Both the position numbers and the translations under genes were made by a program. From Streptomyces achromogenes (GTDB lineage Bacteria > Actinomycetota > Actinomycetes > Streptomycetales > Streptomycetaceae): a stretch of 64,000 nucleotides of DNA. Of this stretch, positions 8,043 through 16,279 are shown piece after piece. A model generated the notes under the pieces. It was not told the origin of the DNA and did no database searches. It saw only the letters and a list, made by a program, of their open reading frames with translations. Within the stretch, counting starts at the first letter, position 1. Every line of letters starts with the position of its first letter. The stretch lies in contig NZ_JAUSYH010000001.1 in assembly GCF_030816715.1 (NCBI RefSeq), positions 4,092,001-4,156,000 on the forward strand, read 5' to 3'.

Positions 8043-8513
8043 ATGGACATCGAGCTGACGTACCGGAGAGGGCTGCTGCGCGCCATCGGCGACGTGGAGG
8101 TCTCCTACGGCCGGAGGGAGTGGCTGGACAGCACCCCGCGCGCCTTGGGGCCATGGCCGCTCGAGTACCAGCGGTTCGGTGCGACGCTGCGCGCCGTGGG
8201 CGACGTCGACATCACCTACCGCAGGTGGTCCGCCCTGCCACGCACCGTCGGGCAATGGAGCTGTGAATGCAGCAGGTTCGGTGCCCGTCTGCTCAGCATC
8301 GGACCTTATGAGCTGAGGCACGACCGAGGCGGGAGCCGTGTCCGTGGCATCGGACCGCTCGAGGTCTTCTACGACCGGCTCGGCAGTCGTCCCATCCGCG
8401 TGCGGCTGCACGACGGGAGCCGCACGCTGTCCGACGACCTCGTTCTGGCCCTCTTCCTCGTACTGTTCTGGCAACGACAGGCCTGGGAGGCGTCCCAGCG
8501 AGCCGACAACTGA
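8043..8513 (+). CDS. 17-residue tandem repeat protein with C-terminal hydrophobic segment
   Basis: 156 residues. From residue 10 to 114 it is made of six units; five (30-46, 47-63, 64-80, 81-97, 98-114) are exactly 17 residues and follow the pattern [SA]-x2-R-x-[ILV]-G-x3-[LVI]-x-Y/H-x-R-x-G, for example SRVRGIGPLEVFYDRLG. The first unit is three residues longer. Regular alternation of aliphatic and aromatic residues suggests beta strands stacked as hairpins or a small solenoid. A hydrophobic stretch (LVLALFLVLFW, about 132-142) may anchor it to the membrane. Similar IG-x-(L/V)-x-V-x-Y-D-R repeats occur in unannotated Streptomyces proteins. Lies 29 nt after the FAD enzyme and may be co-transcribed. 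Function unknown. Confidence 0.7.
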   Translation: MDIELTYRRGLLRAIGDVEVSYGRREWLDSTPRALGPWPLEYQRFGATLRAVGDVDITYRRWSALPRTVGQWSCECSRFGARLLSIGPYELRHDRGGSRVRGIGPLEVFYDRLGSRPIRVRLHDGSRTLSDDLVLALFLVLFWQRQAWEASQRADN

Positions 8514-8680
8514 CTGAACCCTGAACCCCCCTCGCGGACGTGGCTGCGGGTCTTGCCTGACATGGCGCGCGGCTCGTTGGCCATGGCTGCGTACGTCTTC
8601 TCGCTACTTCACAGCGTGGCCGGTGAGTTTGTGGCTCCCGGCCGGTCCAAGCTCATGACACCCCAGGAAAGGACACCGCC

Positions 8681-9286
8681 ATGTCGGAGCTTCTCGTCGA
8701 CTTCATCACCTCACTCGACGGCCACGCGTCGGGAGAGGGCTGGCCCGGGTTCTGGGGCCTCGAGGGCCCGGAGTACCTCGCGTGGCTCGGCGAGCAGCCC
8801 AAGGCCACCTACCTGATGGGAGCGAACACCTACCGCCTGATGTCGGGCTTCGCCGCAGGCAAGGTCCCCGATGGCCAAGACGAGTTCAGGCCCGAAGAAG
8901 AGGCGTCCGTCGACGAGCTCACGCAAGCGTCCAAAGTGGTGTTCTCCTCCTCACTCGAGGAGCCACTGAGGTGGGCCAACTCCACGCTCGTCCGCGACGA
9001 CGCCGTCGAGGCGGTCCGCGCCATGAAGTCGAGTGGCGCGGGACTCCTCAGCACGATCGGCAGCCTCAGCCTGTGCCGGTCCCTGCTACGAGCCGGACTC
9101 GTCGACCGCTTCCGGGTCGTGATGTTCCCGGTGATCACCGGGGCCACGGGCGAGGAACGCATCTACGACGGCTATCCGGACGTCGCCCTCGAGATGATCG
9201 AGCACCGCACCTTCGACGGCCGCATCCAGCTGGTCGAGTACAAGCCCCGCGTGCTCGAGCACCCGCCCCTAGAGATCATCGCCTGA
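8681..9286 (+). CDS. Dihydrofolate reductase family (RibD C-terminal domain) protein
   Basis: 201 residues, a single RibD_C/DHFR-like Rossmann-type domain: an N-terminal strand followed by SLDGHASGEG, the MGANTYRLM segment where NADPH binds, and a conserved Gly in SSGAGLLSTIGS. Stand-alone members of this family are usually annotated dihydrofolate reductase-like but few have a known substrate; true RibD would also carry a deaminase domain, which is absent. Start ATG 8681 is preceded by AGGAAAGGA. It has its own intergenic region on both sides and runs toward the NRPS operon. Confidence 0.8.
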   Translation: MSELLVDFITSLDGHASGEGWPGFWGLEGPEYLAWLGEQPKATYLMGANTYRLMSGFAAGKVPDGQDEFRPEEEASVDELTQASKVVFSSSLEEPLRWANSTLVRDDAVEAVRAMKSSGAGLLSTIGSLSLCRSLLRAGLVDRFRVVMFPVITGATGEERIYDGYPDVALEMIEHRTFDGRIQLVEYKPRVLEHPPLEIIA

Positions 9287-9629
9287 GATGCGGCGGCGTC
9301 CTTGGCCATGGCTGGTCAGTTCCCTCTTGAGCGTGAGGAGCAGTCCGGTGGAGTCGTCGTGGGCAGATCCGCGCCACGCCCGTTGTCCAGATCCCCGCCC
9401 ACGCCGTTGGGACCGCTAGATTGTTCTATCTCTCCTTCATCTGCTCTCCCTGCTTGCTCAGTGCGACCTCGTGTCGCGCGGGTGTTCACGAGTAGCGCTG
9501 ACCAGGTGGTACGGAGGCGGTTGAAGATCGCTCCCCAAGCCGGCAAAGATCGTTTCCCGCACCGTTGACAGCCAGACACTCCCCCGACAGATTCCAGCTG
9601 GGGGTGCCTCGCCGATCACATCTCGGGAT
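9287..9629. other. Gene-free gap at the left end of the NRPS operon
   Basis: 343 nt between the convergent reductase and the last NRPS-operon gene. I see no supported gene. The G+C is lower in 9415-9460 (TTGTTCTATCTCTCC), unlike the surroundings, and may be a remnant of the DNA that brought in the cluster or hold terminators for both sides; no clear hairpin or transposase fragment was recognised. Confidence 0.5.
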
Positions 9630-10370
9630 TCAGGCGAGGTCGGCGGCAATCAGTTCCGCCACCTGTCGGGTGTGCTCGGTGAGGTAGAAGTGGCCGCCCT
9701 CATAGGCGTGGAAGCGGATGTCCTTCGTGCCGTGCCGCTTCCATTCCATGACCGCGTCCGCCGGGGTGCGGGGGTCACGGTCGCCTGTGAGCACCGTCAG
9801 CGGACAGGACGGTTCGGGGCCCGTCCGCCAACTGTAGGTGCGTACGGCCCGGTAGTCCGCCCGCAGCGCGGGCAGGATCAGCTCCAGGAGCGCCGGGTCG
9901 GAGAGCAGCTCGGCGTCCGTGCCGTCGAGCGCCCGCAGGTCGTCGAGGATGCCCTGGTCGTCGGTGATCTCCTGCTCGCTCTCGACGCCACGCGAGGGGG
10001 CGGGGCATCCGGAGACGTACAGCCGCGCGGGGTTCAGGAGGCGGGCCGCCTCGTACGCCACCAGGGCACCCATGCTGTGTCCGAACAGCACCACCGGGCG
10101 GTCGTCCAGGGCCGGTTCGAGCGCGGCGACGACCTGCCGGGCCAGCTCGTGGAGGTCGTCGACGGCGGGTTCGTGCCAGCGGTCCTGGCGGCCGGGGTAC
10201 TGGACGGCCAGCACGTCGGCCACCTCGCACAGTTCCGCGGAGAGGGGGACGAAGTAGCCCGCCGCGCCGCCCGCGTGCGGCAGGCACACCAGCTGGACCG
10301 GGCGGGTCGCCGGGTCGGGCGTGGTGTGGAACCTGCGCAGCCAGGTCCTGGGGCCCACCGCGGCCGTCAT
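9630..10370 (-). CDS. Type II thioesterase (Ser nucleophile), last gene of NRPS operon
   Basis: 246 residues, alpha/beta hydrolase of the stand-alone (type II) thioesterase family that clears wrongly acylated carrier proteins. The nucleophile elbow is GHSMGALVAYE, the catalytic Asp lies in LTGDRDPRTP and the His in YEGGHFYLTEH. It is the ninth gene of the operon; its ATG overlaps the stop of the ATP-grasp gene (ATGA, 10367-10370). With a second thioesterase four genes upstream, the pathway has two type II enzymes plus the terminal TE domain of the large NRPS. Confidence 0.9.
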   Translation of the reverse strand: MTAAVGPRTWLRRFHTTPDPATRPVQLVCLPHAGGAAGYFVPLSAELCEVADVLAVQYPGRQDRWHEPAVDDLHELARQVVAALEPALDDRPVVLFGHSMGALVAYEAARLLNPARLYVSGCPAPSRGVESEQEITDDQGILDDLRALDGTDAELLSDPALLELILPALRADYRAVRTYSWRTGPEPSCPLTVLTGDRDPRTPADAVMEWKRHGTKDIRFHAYEGGHFYLTEHTRQVAELIAADLA

Positions 10371-11659
10371 GCGCCGGCCTCGCTCACGTCGGTGAGCGCC
10401 GCGGCGGTCGCCTCGCGCACGGTGCCGTCAGGTCGGGTGAAGACGTACGTCAGCTTCGGCAGCGCCTCCTCCAGGGCGTCGAGCATCGCCGTGTGGTCGG
10501 CGCAGGAGCCCCAGATGACGTCCAGCGGCGTGGTCATCACCCCGCCGGCCAGGTCGGTGCCCGGGCGGACGTAGGGGCGGATGCCGTCGATGCCCTCGAC
10601 CTTGCGCACGTCCGTGGCCCCGTGGATCGCCTCCAGCCGGCACGGCTCAACCGGGGCCATGGTGTTGAACAGGAAGTGGACGCGGCCGCCGTAGTCGAAC
10701 TCCGGGATCTGCGAGGTGTCCCCGAGGGCGAGGAGGCCGCCGAGGCGCACCATGTCGACGCCGCAGACCCGGCGGCTCATCAGGTTGAGATGGCCCGAGA
10801 GCCGGCCGTTGACCTCGATGACGCGCGGGCCGTCGGCCGTAAGCTTCAGCTCGGTGTGGGTGATGCCGTAGCGCACTCCGAGGGCGTCCAGGGCGCGGGT
10901 GGTGAGGTCGGTGACCTCCGCCAGGACGTCGGCCGGCAGGTGCGAGGGCCAGTAGCTGCCCAGCTCGCGGAACGGCTTGAGCAGCGGGAACTTGCCGGTC
11001 ACCGCCAGGTGCCGCACGCCCTGCGGCGTGCAGACGCTCTCCACGGACACGTAGTCCCCGTACGGCGCGCTCGGCACGCCCTGTAGGAGCTCCTCGACCG
11101 TGTACGCGGCCTCCGTGCCCTCGGGGAACAGCCGCGGCAGCAGCTCTTCCATCTCGGCGGTGGTCGTGACGGCGTAGGTGTCGCGACTGCCGCCGCCGCG
11201 CACCGGCTTGACGATGGCGGGCAGGCCCACGGCGTCGTACACCCGCGGCCACTCGTCGGGTGAGCTCAGCGGGTGGGAGCGGACCTTGTCGACGCCGGCG
11301 TCGCGCATCACCTGGCGCTGGCGGATCTTGTCGGTGACCGTCGCGGCCACCTCCGGGGTGTGGGACGGCAGGCCCAGCGCCTCGGCGATCTCCGCCGTCC
11401 TGCCGACCATGCGCTCGCTGTAGGTCACCACCGCGTCCGGCGCCAGGTCCCGCGCCAGGGCGATGTCGCCCTTCGTGGTGCCCGTGAGCGGCACGACGGT
11501 GCCGAAGTTCTCCAGGACGGGCCGCAGCCGTTCGGCGTGGCCGGTGGGCGGGAGCAGGAACACGATGTCCCCGAGGTCGGCCAGGCCGACCCCGATCTCG
11601 CCCGCGGAGGCCGCGCCGTCGTCGTAGAGCACCGCAAGGGTGCGGCGCCGCTCGCTCAT
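10367..11659 (-). CDS. ATP-grasp ligase of the NRPS operon
   Basis: 430 residues, ATP-grasp superfamily (carbamoyl-phosphate-synthase L / amino-acid ligase type). It has an N-terminal pre-ATP-grasp Rossmann domain, the flexible ATP-binding loop PVRGGGSRDTYAV near 170, the adenine-contacting EELLQG, and the metal-binding signature RVIEVNGRLSGHLN near 295. Such enzymes activate a free carboxylate as acyl phosphate and join it to an amine or thiol. Inside an NRPS operon it may form one amide bond outside the assembly line, for example attaching an amino acid to a released intermediate; it could also give self-resistance by modifying the product. Overlaps both neighbours by 4 nt. Confidence 0.85.
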   Translation of the reverse strand: MSERRRTLAVLYDDGAASAGEIGVGLADLGDIVFLLPPTGHAERLRPVLENFGTVVPLTGTTKGDIALARDLAPDAVVTYSERMVGRTAEIAEALGLPSHTPEVAATVTDKIRQRQVMRDAGVDKVRSHPLSSPDEWPRVYDAVGLPAIVKPVRGGGSRDTYAVTTTAEMEELLPRLFPEGTEAAYTVEELLQGVPSAPYGDYVSVESVCTPQGVRHLAVTGKFPLLKPFRELGSYWPSHLPADVLAEVTDLTTRALDALGVRYGITHTELKLTADGPRVIEVNGRLSGHLNLMSRRVCGVDMVRLGGLLALGDTSQIPEFDYGGRVHFLFNTMAPVEPCRLEAIHGATDVRKVEGIDGIRPYVRPGTDLAGGVMTTPLDVIWGSCADHTAMLDALEEALPKLTYVFTRPDGTVREATAAALTDVSEAGA

Positions 11660-13257
11660 GCGGTGCCTCCGGCGGCCGTGAGGGCGGCCTCGAAGTGGCG
11701 GGCGTACTCGCGCACGCGGGCCTCGTCGAGCAGCGCGGGGTCGTAGGCGACCGAGACGCGGCTGCCGACCTCGGCGCCGTCGACCTCGAAGTCGACGCGG
11801 AAGGGGAAGCTCGGCTTGCCCTTCACCCACCAGTCGCGGGTCCGCAGGCCCTGGGTGCCGTCCAGGTCCTCGTAGACGTGGAAGTTCATGAAGTTGAAGG
11901 TCACGTCGAAGGGCGGCCGGCCCAGGCGGCTCTCGATCTGCGCGAGCGGGAAGGCACGGTAGGGCGCTCCGTCGCGCTCCGACGCGTGGGCCCTGCGGGC
12001 CAGCTCGGGCAGGGGCGCGCCGAGGTCCGTCAGTCGCAGCGGCACCGTGTTGAGGTAGAGGCCGACCATCAGGTCGGCGCCCGGCCGCTCCGGGCGGGTG
12101 TTGACGACGACACCGCTGACCACCTCGTCGCGGCCGGTCCAGGCGGACAGGGCACGCGCGTGGGCGGCGAGCGCCAGCGACTTCAGCGAGACGCCGGCGT
12201 CGCGGGCGGTGGCGCGCATGCCGTCGAGCACCACACCGGGCACGGTGAACTCGACGCCGGCGACCGCGTTGGCCGCGCCGTGGAACTGCCCGTGGGAGAA
12301 CAGCAGCGGCTCGCTGTCGGCCTGCCCGTGCCAGAAGTCGGCGGCCTCGCCGGAGGCGAGCAGCTCGCGCTCGGCGACGATGAAGTCGTGCTCGCCGGTG
12401 GCGGGCGGCCGCGGCAGTTCGGCGTTCTCGCCGCGCAGCTTGGCGGCGTACAGCTCCAGCAGGTCGACGATGAGCCGGCCGTAGCTCCAGCCGTCGACGA
12501 TCGCGTGGTGGCTGGCGATCGCGACGTGGAAGGAGTCGGGCTGGGCCACGACGTGGCAGCGGAACAGGGGCGCCCGGCTCCAGTCGATGGGCAGGGCCAG
12601 GCCCTCGCGGCTCCAGTCGCGGATGCTGTCGTGGCCCTTGGCCGGGTTTTCGTCGCCGATCCGCTCGACGGTCAGCGGGGGTTCGACCTTCTCCCACTGC
12701 AGCTGCACCGACTCGGAGTACGTGCCGAGATCGAAGGAGGTGCGCAGCGCGGCGTGGCGGTCGCACAGTTCGGCCAGGGCCTCGCGGAACAGCCGCTCGT
12801 CGAAGGCGGCGACGGTCTCCCAGCCGATGATGGAGTGGTAGAGCTCCGGGTCACCGCTGGTCTCGCACAGGTAGATGATGCCGACCTGGAGGGCGGAGGC
12901 GGGCAGAGCCGCCGCGACGCCGACCGGCACGAGGATGCGGTCGCTGGGGTCGAGGAGCGCTTCCCGCTCCGCGGCTGGCGCCGGGGCGGCGGCGGGCGCG
13001 GGGGCCTGTGTCGCGAGGTGGGCGGCCAGCTCGCGGACGGTCGGGTGGAAGAGAAGGTCCTTGAGGGTCATCGCGATGCCCCGCTCCTGCACGGCCGAGA
13101 CGACGCGCAGGGCGATGAGCGAGTCGCCGCCCAGGGCGTAGAAGTCGTCGTCGGGGTCGACCTCCTGGCCCCCGAGCTGCCCGCCGACGATGCCGGTCAG
13201 TACGGCGGTCAGGTCCGTCGCGGACTGCTCCATGGTGTGGGGGTTCCTCTCGTTCAT
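11656..13257 (-). CDS. Stand-alone PCP-condensation didomain NRPS protein
   Basis: 533 residues. A peptidyl carrier domain (about 12-85) has the phosphopantetheine site DFYALGGDSL (Ser46). It is followed by a linker rich in Ala/Pro and a condensation domain (about 105-530) with the catalytic motif HHAIVDG near 250 and a late motif resembling the RxF-type C-terminal core. There is no adenylation domain, so the carrier must be loaded in trans, perhaps by the A-PCP protein encoded two genes upstream. The order PCP then C means this carrier donates directly to its own C domain, which would join it to another carrier or a free amine. Overlaps P450 and ATP-grasp genes by 4 nt each. Confidence 0.9.
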   Translation of the reverse strand: MNERNPHTMEQSATDLTAVLTGIVGGQLGGQEVDPDDDFYALGGDSLIALRVVSAVQERGIAMTLKDLLFHPTVRELAAHLATQAPAPAAAPAPAAEREALLDPSDRILVPVGVAAALPASALQVGIIYLCETSGDPELYHSIIGWETVAAFDERLFREALAELCDRHAALRTSFDLGTYSESVQLQWEKVEPPLTVERIGDENPAKGHDSIRDWSREGLALPIDWSRAPLFRCHVVAQPDSFHVAIASHHAIVDGWSYGRLIVDLLELYAAKLRGENAELPRPPATGEHDFIVAERELLASGEAADFWHGQADSEPLLFSHGQFHGAANAVAGVEFTVPGVVLDGMRATARDAGVSLKSLALAAHARALSAWTGRDEVVSGVVVNTRPERPGADLMVGLYLNTVPLRLTDLGAPLPELARRAHASERDGAPYRAFPLAQIESRLGRPPFDVTFNFMNFHVYEDLDGTQGLRTRDWWVKGKPSFPFRVDFEVDGAEVGSRVSVAYDPALLDEARVREYARHFEAALTAAGGTA

Positions 13258-14513
13258 CGGCCCGCCACCGCTTCGACGCGGCGCGGTACGGCGCGGACCG
13301 GAAGGCTGGTGAAGCCCGCGACGAAGTTGGACACAAGGTGCTGCGGTTCGCCGGCCGGCACGAACTCCTCGAACCGGTCGAGGACTTCCTCGAAGAACAG
13401 GCGCAGGGTGAGGCGTGCCACGGTCGCCCCCAGGCAGTAGTGGGTGCCGTAGCCGAAGGCGATGTGACGGTTGTCGGAGCGGCGGACGTCGAAGCGGTAC
13501 GGCTCCGGGAAGACGTCGGCGTCACGGTTGGCGGAGCCGACCCACACGGCGACGGCCTCGCCCCGGGGCACCACTCCCCCGGCGATCTCCACATCGTCCA
13601 CGGCATAGCGCAGGAAGCTGCTGGCCGGGGAGGTCCAGCGCAGCCCCTCCTCGACGAGCGAGGGGATCAGCCCGGGGTTCTCGCGCACGGCGCGGAGCTG
13701 GTCGGGGCGCTCCATCAGGGCGAGGACGGTGCCGGCCACGGTGTGCGGGGTGGTCGCGTTGGCGCCCAGGAGCAGGCTGTAGCAGTTGACGACCACCTCC
13801 TCGCGGGTCAGTTCGCCGTCCCGCATGGTCATCAGCAGCCGGAAGGCATCGTCGCCGTCGGTGCCCTTGCGGGCCTCGTACTGCGTGGCGAAGTACTCGA
13901 AGAGCTGGTGGTGCGCGATGGCGAGGGTGGCGTGCGGGTTGCGGATGGTGAACACCGGGTCCTGCGGGGCGGCGGCCATGCCCGTCCACTGGACCAGGTC
14001 CTTCCAGTCCGGCTCGGGCAGGTCCATCAAGGCGCCGGCGATCGCCATCGGCAGCATGGTGGCCTGCTGGGCCAGGTCCCAGACCGGCCCGTCGAGGGCG
14101 CCGGCGACCAGGGAGCGCACGGCGTCGCGGATGCGGTCCTCGCTGCGGGCCAGGCCGCGGCCGGTGAACATCTTGTTCAGGGGGCGGCGCAGTTCGCTGT
14201 GGCGGGGCGGGTCGGTGGCGACGAGCATCCGGCCGGAGGCGGCGTCGTCGTGTCCGAGCTGGCTGAGCAGGCTGCCGCGCTCGGAGGTGAACTCGCGGTG
14301 GCTGCCCAGGACCCGGCAGGCGTCGTGGTAGCGGGTGACGTTGAAGAAGGCGCGTGTGTCGGGCAGTTCGCTGCGGTGCAGCGGGGCCTGCTCGCGCATC
14401 ACGGCCCAGGCGGCGTGGGGGTCCCCCTCGGCGTGGTAGGCCGCGTCGAACAGGTCGACGCGGGACAGGTCGACCGCGGCCCGGTCGGCGGCCGTGACGT
14501 CGGTCAGCTTCAC
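13254..14513 (-). CDS. Cytochrome P450, probable hydroxylase of a carrier-bound amino acid
   Basis: 419 residues, bacterial class I P450. The heme-ligand loop is FGYGTHYCLG with Cys near 359, the ExxR motif is EEGLRW, and the meander region RYRFDVRR is present in the form PYRFDVRR. The I-helix reads LLLGANATTPHTV, lacking the usual acidic residue before Thr. Placement between an A-PCP and a PCP-C gene suggests it hydroxylates an aminoacyl-carrier intermediate, as known for beta-hydroxylating P450s in several glyco- and depsipeptide pathways. Start GTG 14513 overlaps the stop of the A-PCP gene (GTGA); the end overlaps the PCP-C gene (ATGA). No ferredoxin gene is present, so electron partners come from elsewhere. 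Confidence 0.9.
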   Translation of the reverse strand: MKLTDVTAADRAAVDLSRVDLFDAAYHAEGDPHAAWAVMREQAPLHRSELPDTRAFFNVTRYHDACRVLGSHREFTSERGSLLSQLGHDDAASGRMLVATDPPRHSELRRPLNKMFTGRGLARSEDRIRDAVRSLVAGALDGPVWDLAQQATMLPMAIAGALMDLPEPDWKDLVQWTGMAAAPQDPVFTIRNPHATLAIAHHQLFEYFATQYEARKGTDGDDAFRLLMTMRDGELTREEVVVNCYSLLLGANATTPHTVAGTVLALMERPDQLRAVRENPGLIPSLVEEGLRWTSPASSFLRYAVDDVEIAGGVVPRGEAVAVWVGSANRDADVFPEPYRFDVRRSDNRHIAFGYGTHYCLGATVARLTLRLFFEEVLDRFEEFVPAGEPQHLVSNFVAGFTSLPVRAVPRRVEAVAGR

Positions 14514-16279
14514 CTGGTCACTCCCGCCTGCGTCAGGGACCGGGCCAGTCCGGCCGGGGTCGGGTCGAGGTAGAAGGAGATCGGGGAGATCTCCACGCCG
14601 AACTCGCGGTGCAGTTCGGCGATGAGCGCCACCGCGAGCAGCGAGTGCCCGCCGAGCTCGAAGAAGTCGTCGTCGGCGCCGATGCCCTCCAGTCCCAGGT
14701 GGTCGCACCACATGCCGGTGACGGCCTGCTCCAGGACGCCTTCGGGCGCGCGGTGGGAGGCGTTGACCTCGGGGCGCTCCTGGACGGAGCGCTGTTCCAG
14801 CGCGGTGCGGTCGACCTTGCCGTTCGGGGTGAGCGGGAGCTCGTCGACCACGCGCACCAGGGAGGGGACGGCGTAGGCGGGCAGGGTCTCGGCGAGCCGG
14901 GTGCGCATCTCGAGCGCGGAGGGCCGGGCCGCGGTGTCGGCGGGGACGACGTAGGCGATCAGCCGGCGGGTGCCGGAGCCGTCGCGCGGGGCGACGACCT
15001 CGGCGCGGGCGACCGCAGGCAGGGCGGTCAGCGCGGCCCCGACCTCGCCGGTCTCGATGCGGAAGCCGCGTACCTTGACCTGGCCGTCGGCGCGGCCGAG
15101 GAACTCCAGGGTGCCGTCGGCGGTGCGGCGTGCCAGGTCGCCGGTGCGGTACATGCGCTCGCCGGGGGCGCCGGTGGGGGCGGCGACGAAGCGGGCGGCG
15201 GTCAGGCCCGGGTTGCCGAGGTAGCCGTGGGCGAGGCCGGTGCCGGTCGCGTAGATCTCGCCGGTCTCGCCGTCGGCGACGGGGCGCAGCCGCTCGTCGA
15301 GGAGCAGGACGCCGGTGCCGGAGACGGGCCGGCCGACGGGGACGGCCGTCGCCCCGGTCGGCTCGGTCATGGCGTGCACGGTGGTGAACGTGGTGTTCTC
15401 GGTGGGCCCGTAGCCGTTGGCGACGACCGTGTGCGGGAGCGCGGCGAGCGCCCGGTCGACGTGTGCGGCCGAGAGGGTGTCGCCGCCGGCCAGCAGATGG
15501 CGCAGCGCGGGCAGGTCGCGCAGCCCGAGGTCCACGGCCTGGTGGAAGAGGCCCGCGGTCAGCCACATGACGCTGACCCGCTCCTCCCGTACGAAGGAGA
15601 GCAGTCCTTCCAGGGAGAGGTCGCCGTCGGGCGCGACGGCGAGGCGGGCGCCGTTCAGCAGGGCGCCCCAGATCTCCAGCGTGGAGGCGTCGAAGGCGAG
15701 CGGCGCGAAGTGCAGGAACACGTCGTCGGGCGTGGCGGTCAGGAAGTCCGCGCCGCGCACCAGGCGCAGCACCGCGCGGTGCGGGACGCACACGCCCTTC
15801 GGAGTGCCGGTGGAGCCGGAGGTGTAGGCGACGTAGGCGACGCGGTCACCGCCGGCGACGGGCGCCGGCGGGGCCGTCCCGGGCTCCGTCTCCTCCGACG
15901 GCTCGTCCAGGGGGACGAGCACGGTGTACGCGTCCCCGAGGTCGTCGGCGGCGCCCTTGTCGGCGAGCACCACGCGGACCGCGGCGTCGCGCAGGATCAG
16001 GTCGCGGCGTGCGGCCGGCTGGCGGCGGTCGAGGCCGAGGTAGGCCGCGCCCGCCTTGAGGACGGCGAGCAGGTGGACGGCGGTCGCGGCGCCGCGGCCG
16101 GCGGCGAGGGCGACGACCTCGCCGGGGCGTACGCCCTCGGCGCGCAGACGGTGGGCCAGCCGGTTCGCGCGGGCGTCGAGTTCGGCGTACGTCAGCGTGG
16201 CGTCGTCGCCGGTGACCGCGGTGCGGTGCGGGTGTTCGGCCGCGAGGCGGGCGAACAGGGAGTCGATGGTGTCGGTCAT
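14510..16279 (-). CDS. Stand-alone adenylation-PCP didomain (valine-like code)
   Basis: 589 residues. Adenylation domain (about 1-490) with A3 AYTSGSTGTPKG, A5 NGYGPTENT, A7 MYRTGDLA, A8 GRADGQVKVRGFRIE and A10 Lys in NGKVD; then a carrier domain (about 515-589) with FFELGGHSL (Ser near 541). By eye, aligning with GrsA, I read the ten-residue specificity code as DALWLGGTFK, closest to published valine codes (DAFWIGGTFK). A small branched amino acid is therefore likely. With no condensation domain it serves as a loading station for the following P450 and PCP-C proteins. Start ATG 16279 shares one base with the preceding stop (TGATG). Confidence 0.9.
   Translation of the reverse strand: MTDTIDSLFARLAAEHPHRTAVTGDDATLTYAELDARANRLAHRLRAEGVRPGEVVALAAGRGAATAVHLLAVLKAGAAYLGLDRRQPAARRDLILRDAAVRVVLADKGAADDLGDAYTVLVPLDEPSEETEPGTAPPAPVAGGDRVAYVAYTSGSTGTPKGVCVPHRAVLRLVRGADFLTATPDDVFLHFAPLAFDASTLEIWGALLNGARLAVAPDGDLSLEGLLSFVREERVSVMWLTAGLFHQAVDLGLRDLPALRHLLAGGDTLSAAHVDRALAALPHTVVANGYGPTENTTFTTVHAMTEPTGATAVPVGRPVSGTGVLLLDERLRPVADGETGEIYATGTGLAHGYLGNPGLTAARFVAAPTGAPGERMYRTGDLARRTADGTLEFLGRADGQVKVRGFRIETGEVGAALTALPAVARAEVVAPRDGSGTRRLIAYVVPADTAARPSALEMRTRLAETLPAYAVPSLVRVVDELPLTPNGKVDRTALEQRSVQERPEVNASHRAPEGVLEQAVTGMWCDHLGLEGIGADDDFFELGGHSLLAVALIAELHREFGVEISPISFYLDPTPAGLARSLTQAGVTR

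Noticed and set aside
9316..9579. Small frames in the gap left of the NRPS operon
   Set aside because: No ribosome site, no codon bias and no recognised family; could be decayed DNA.
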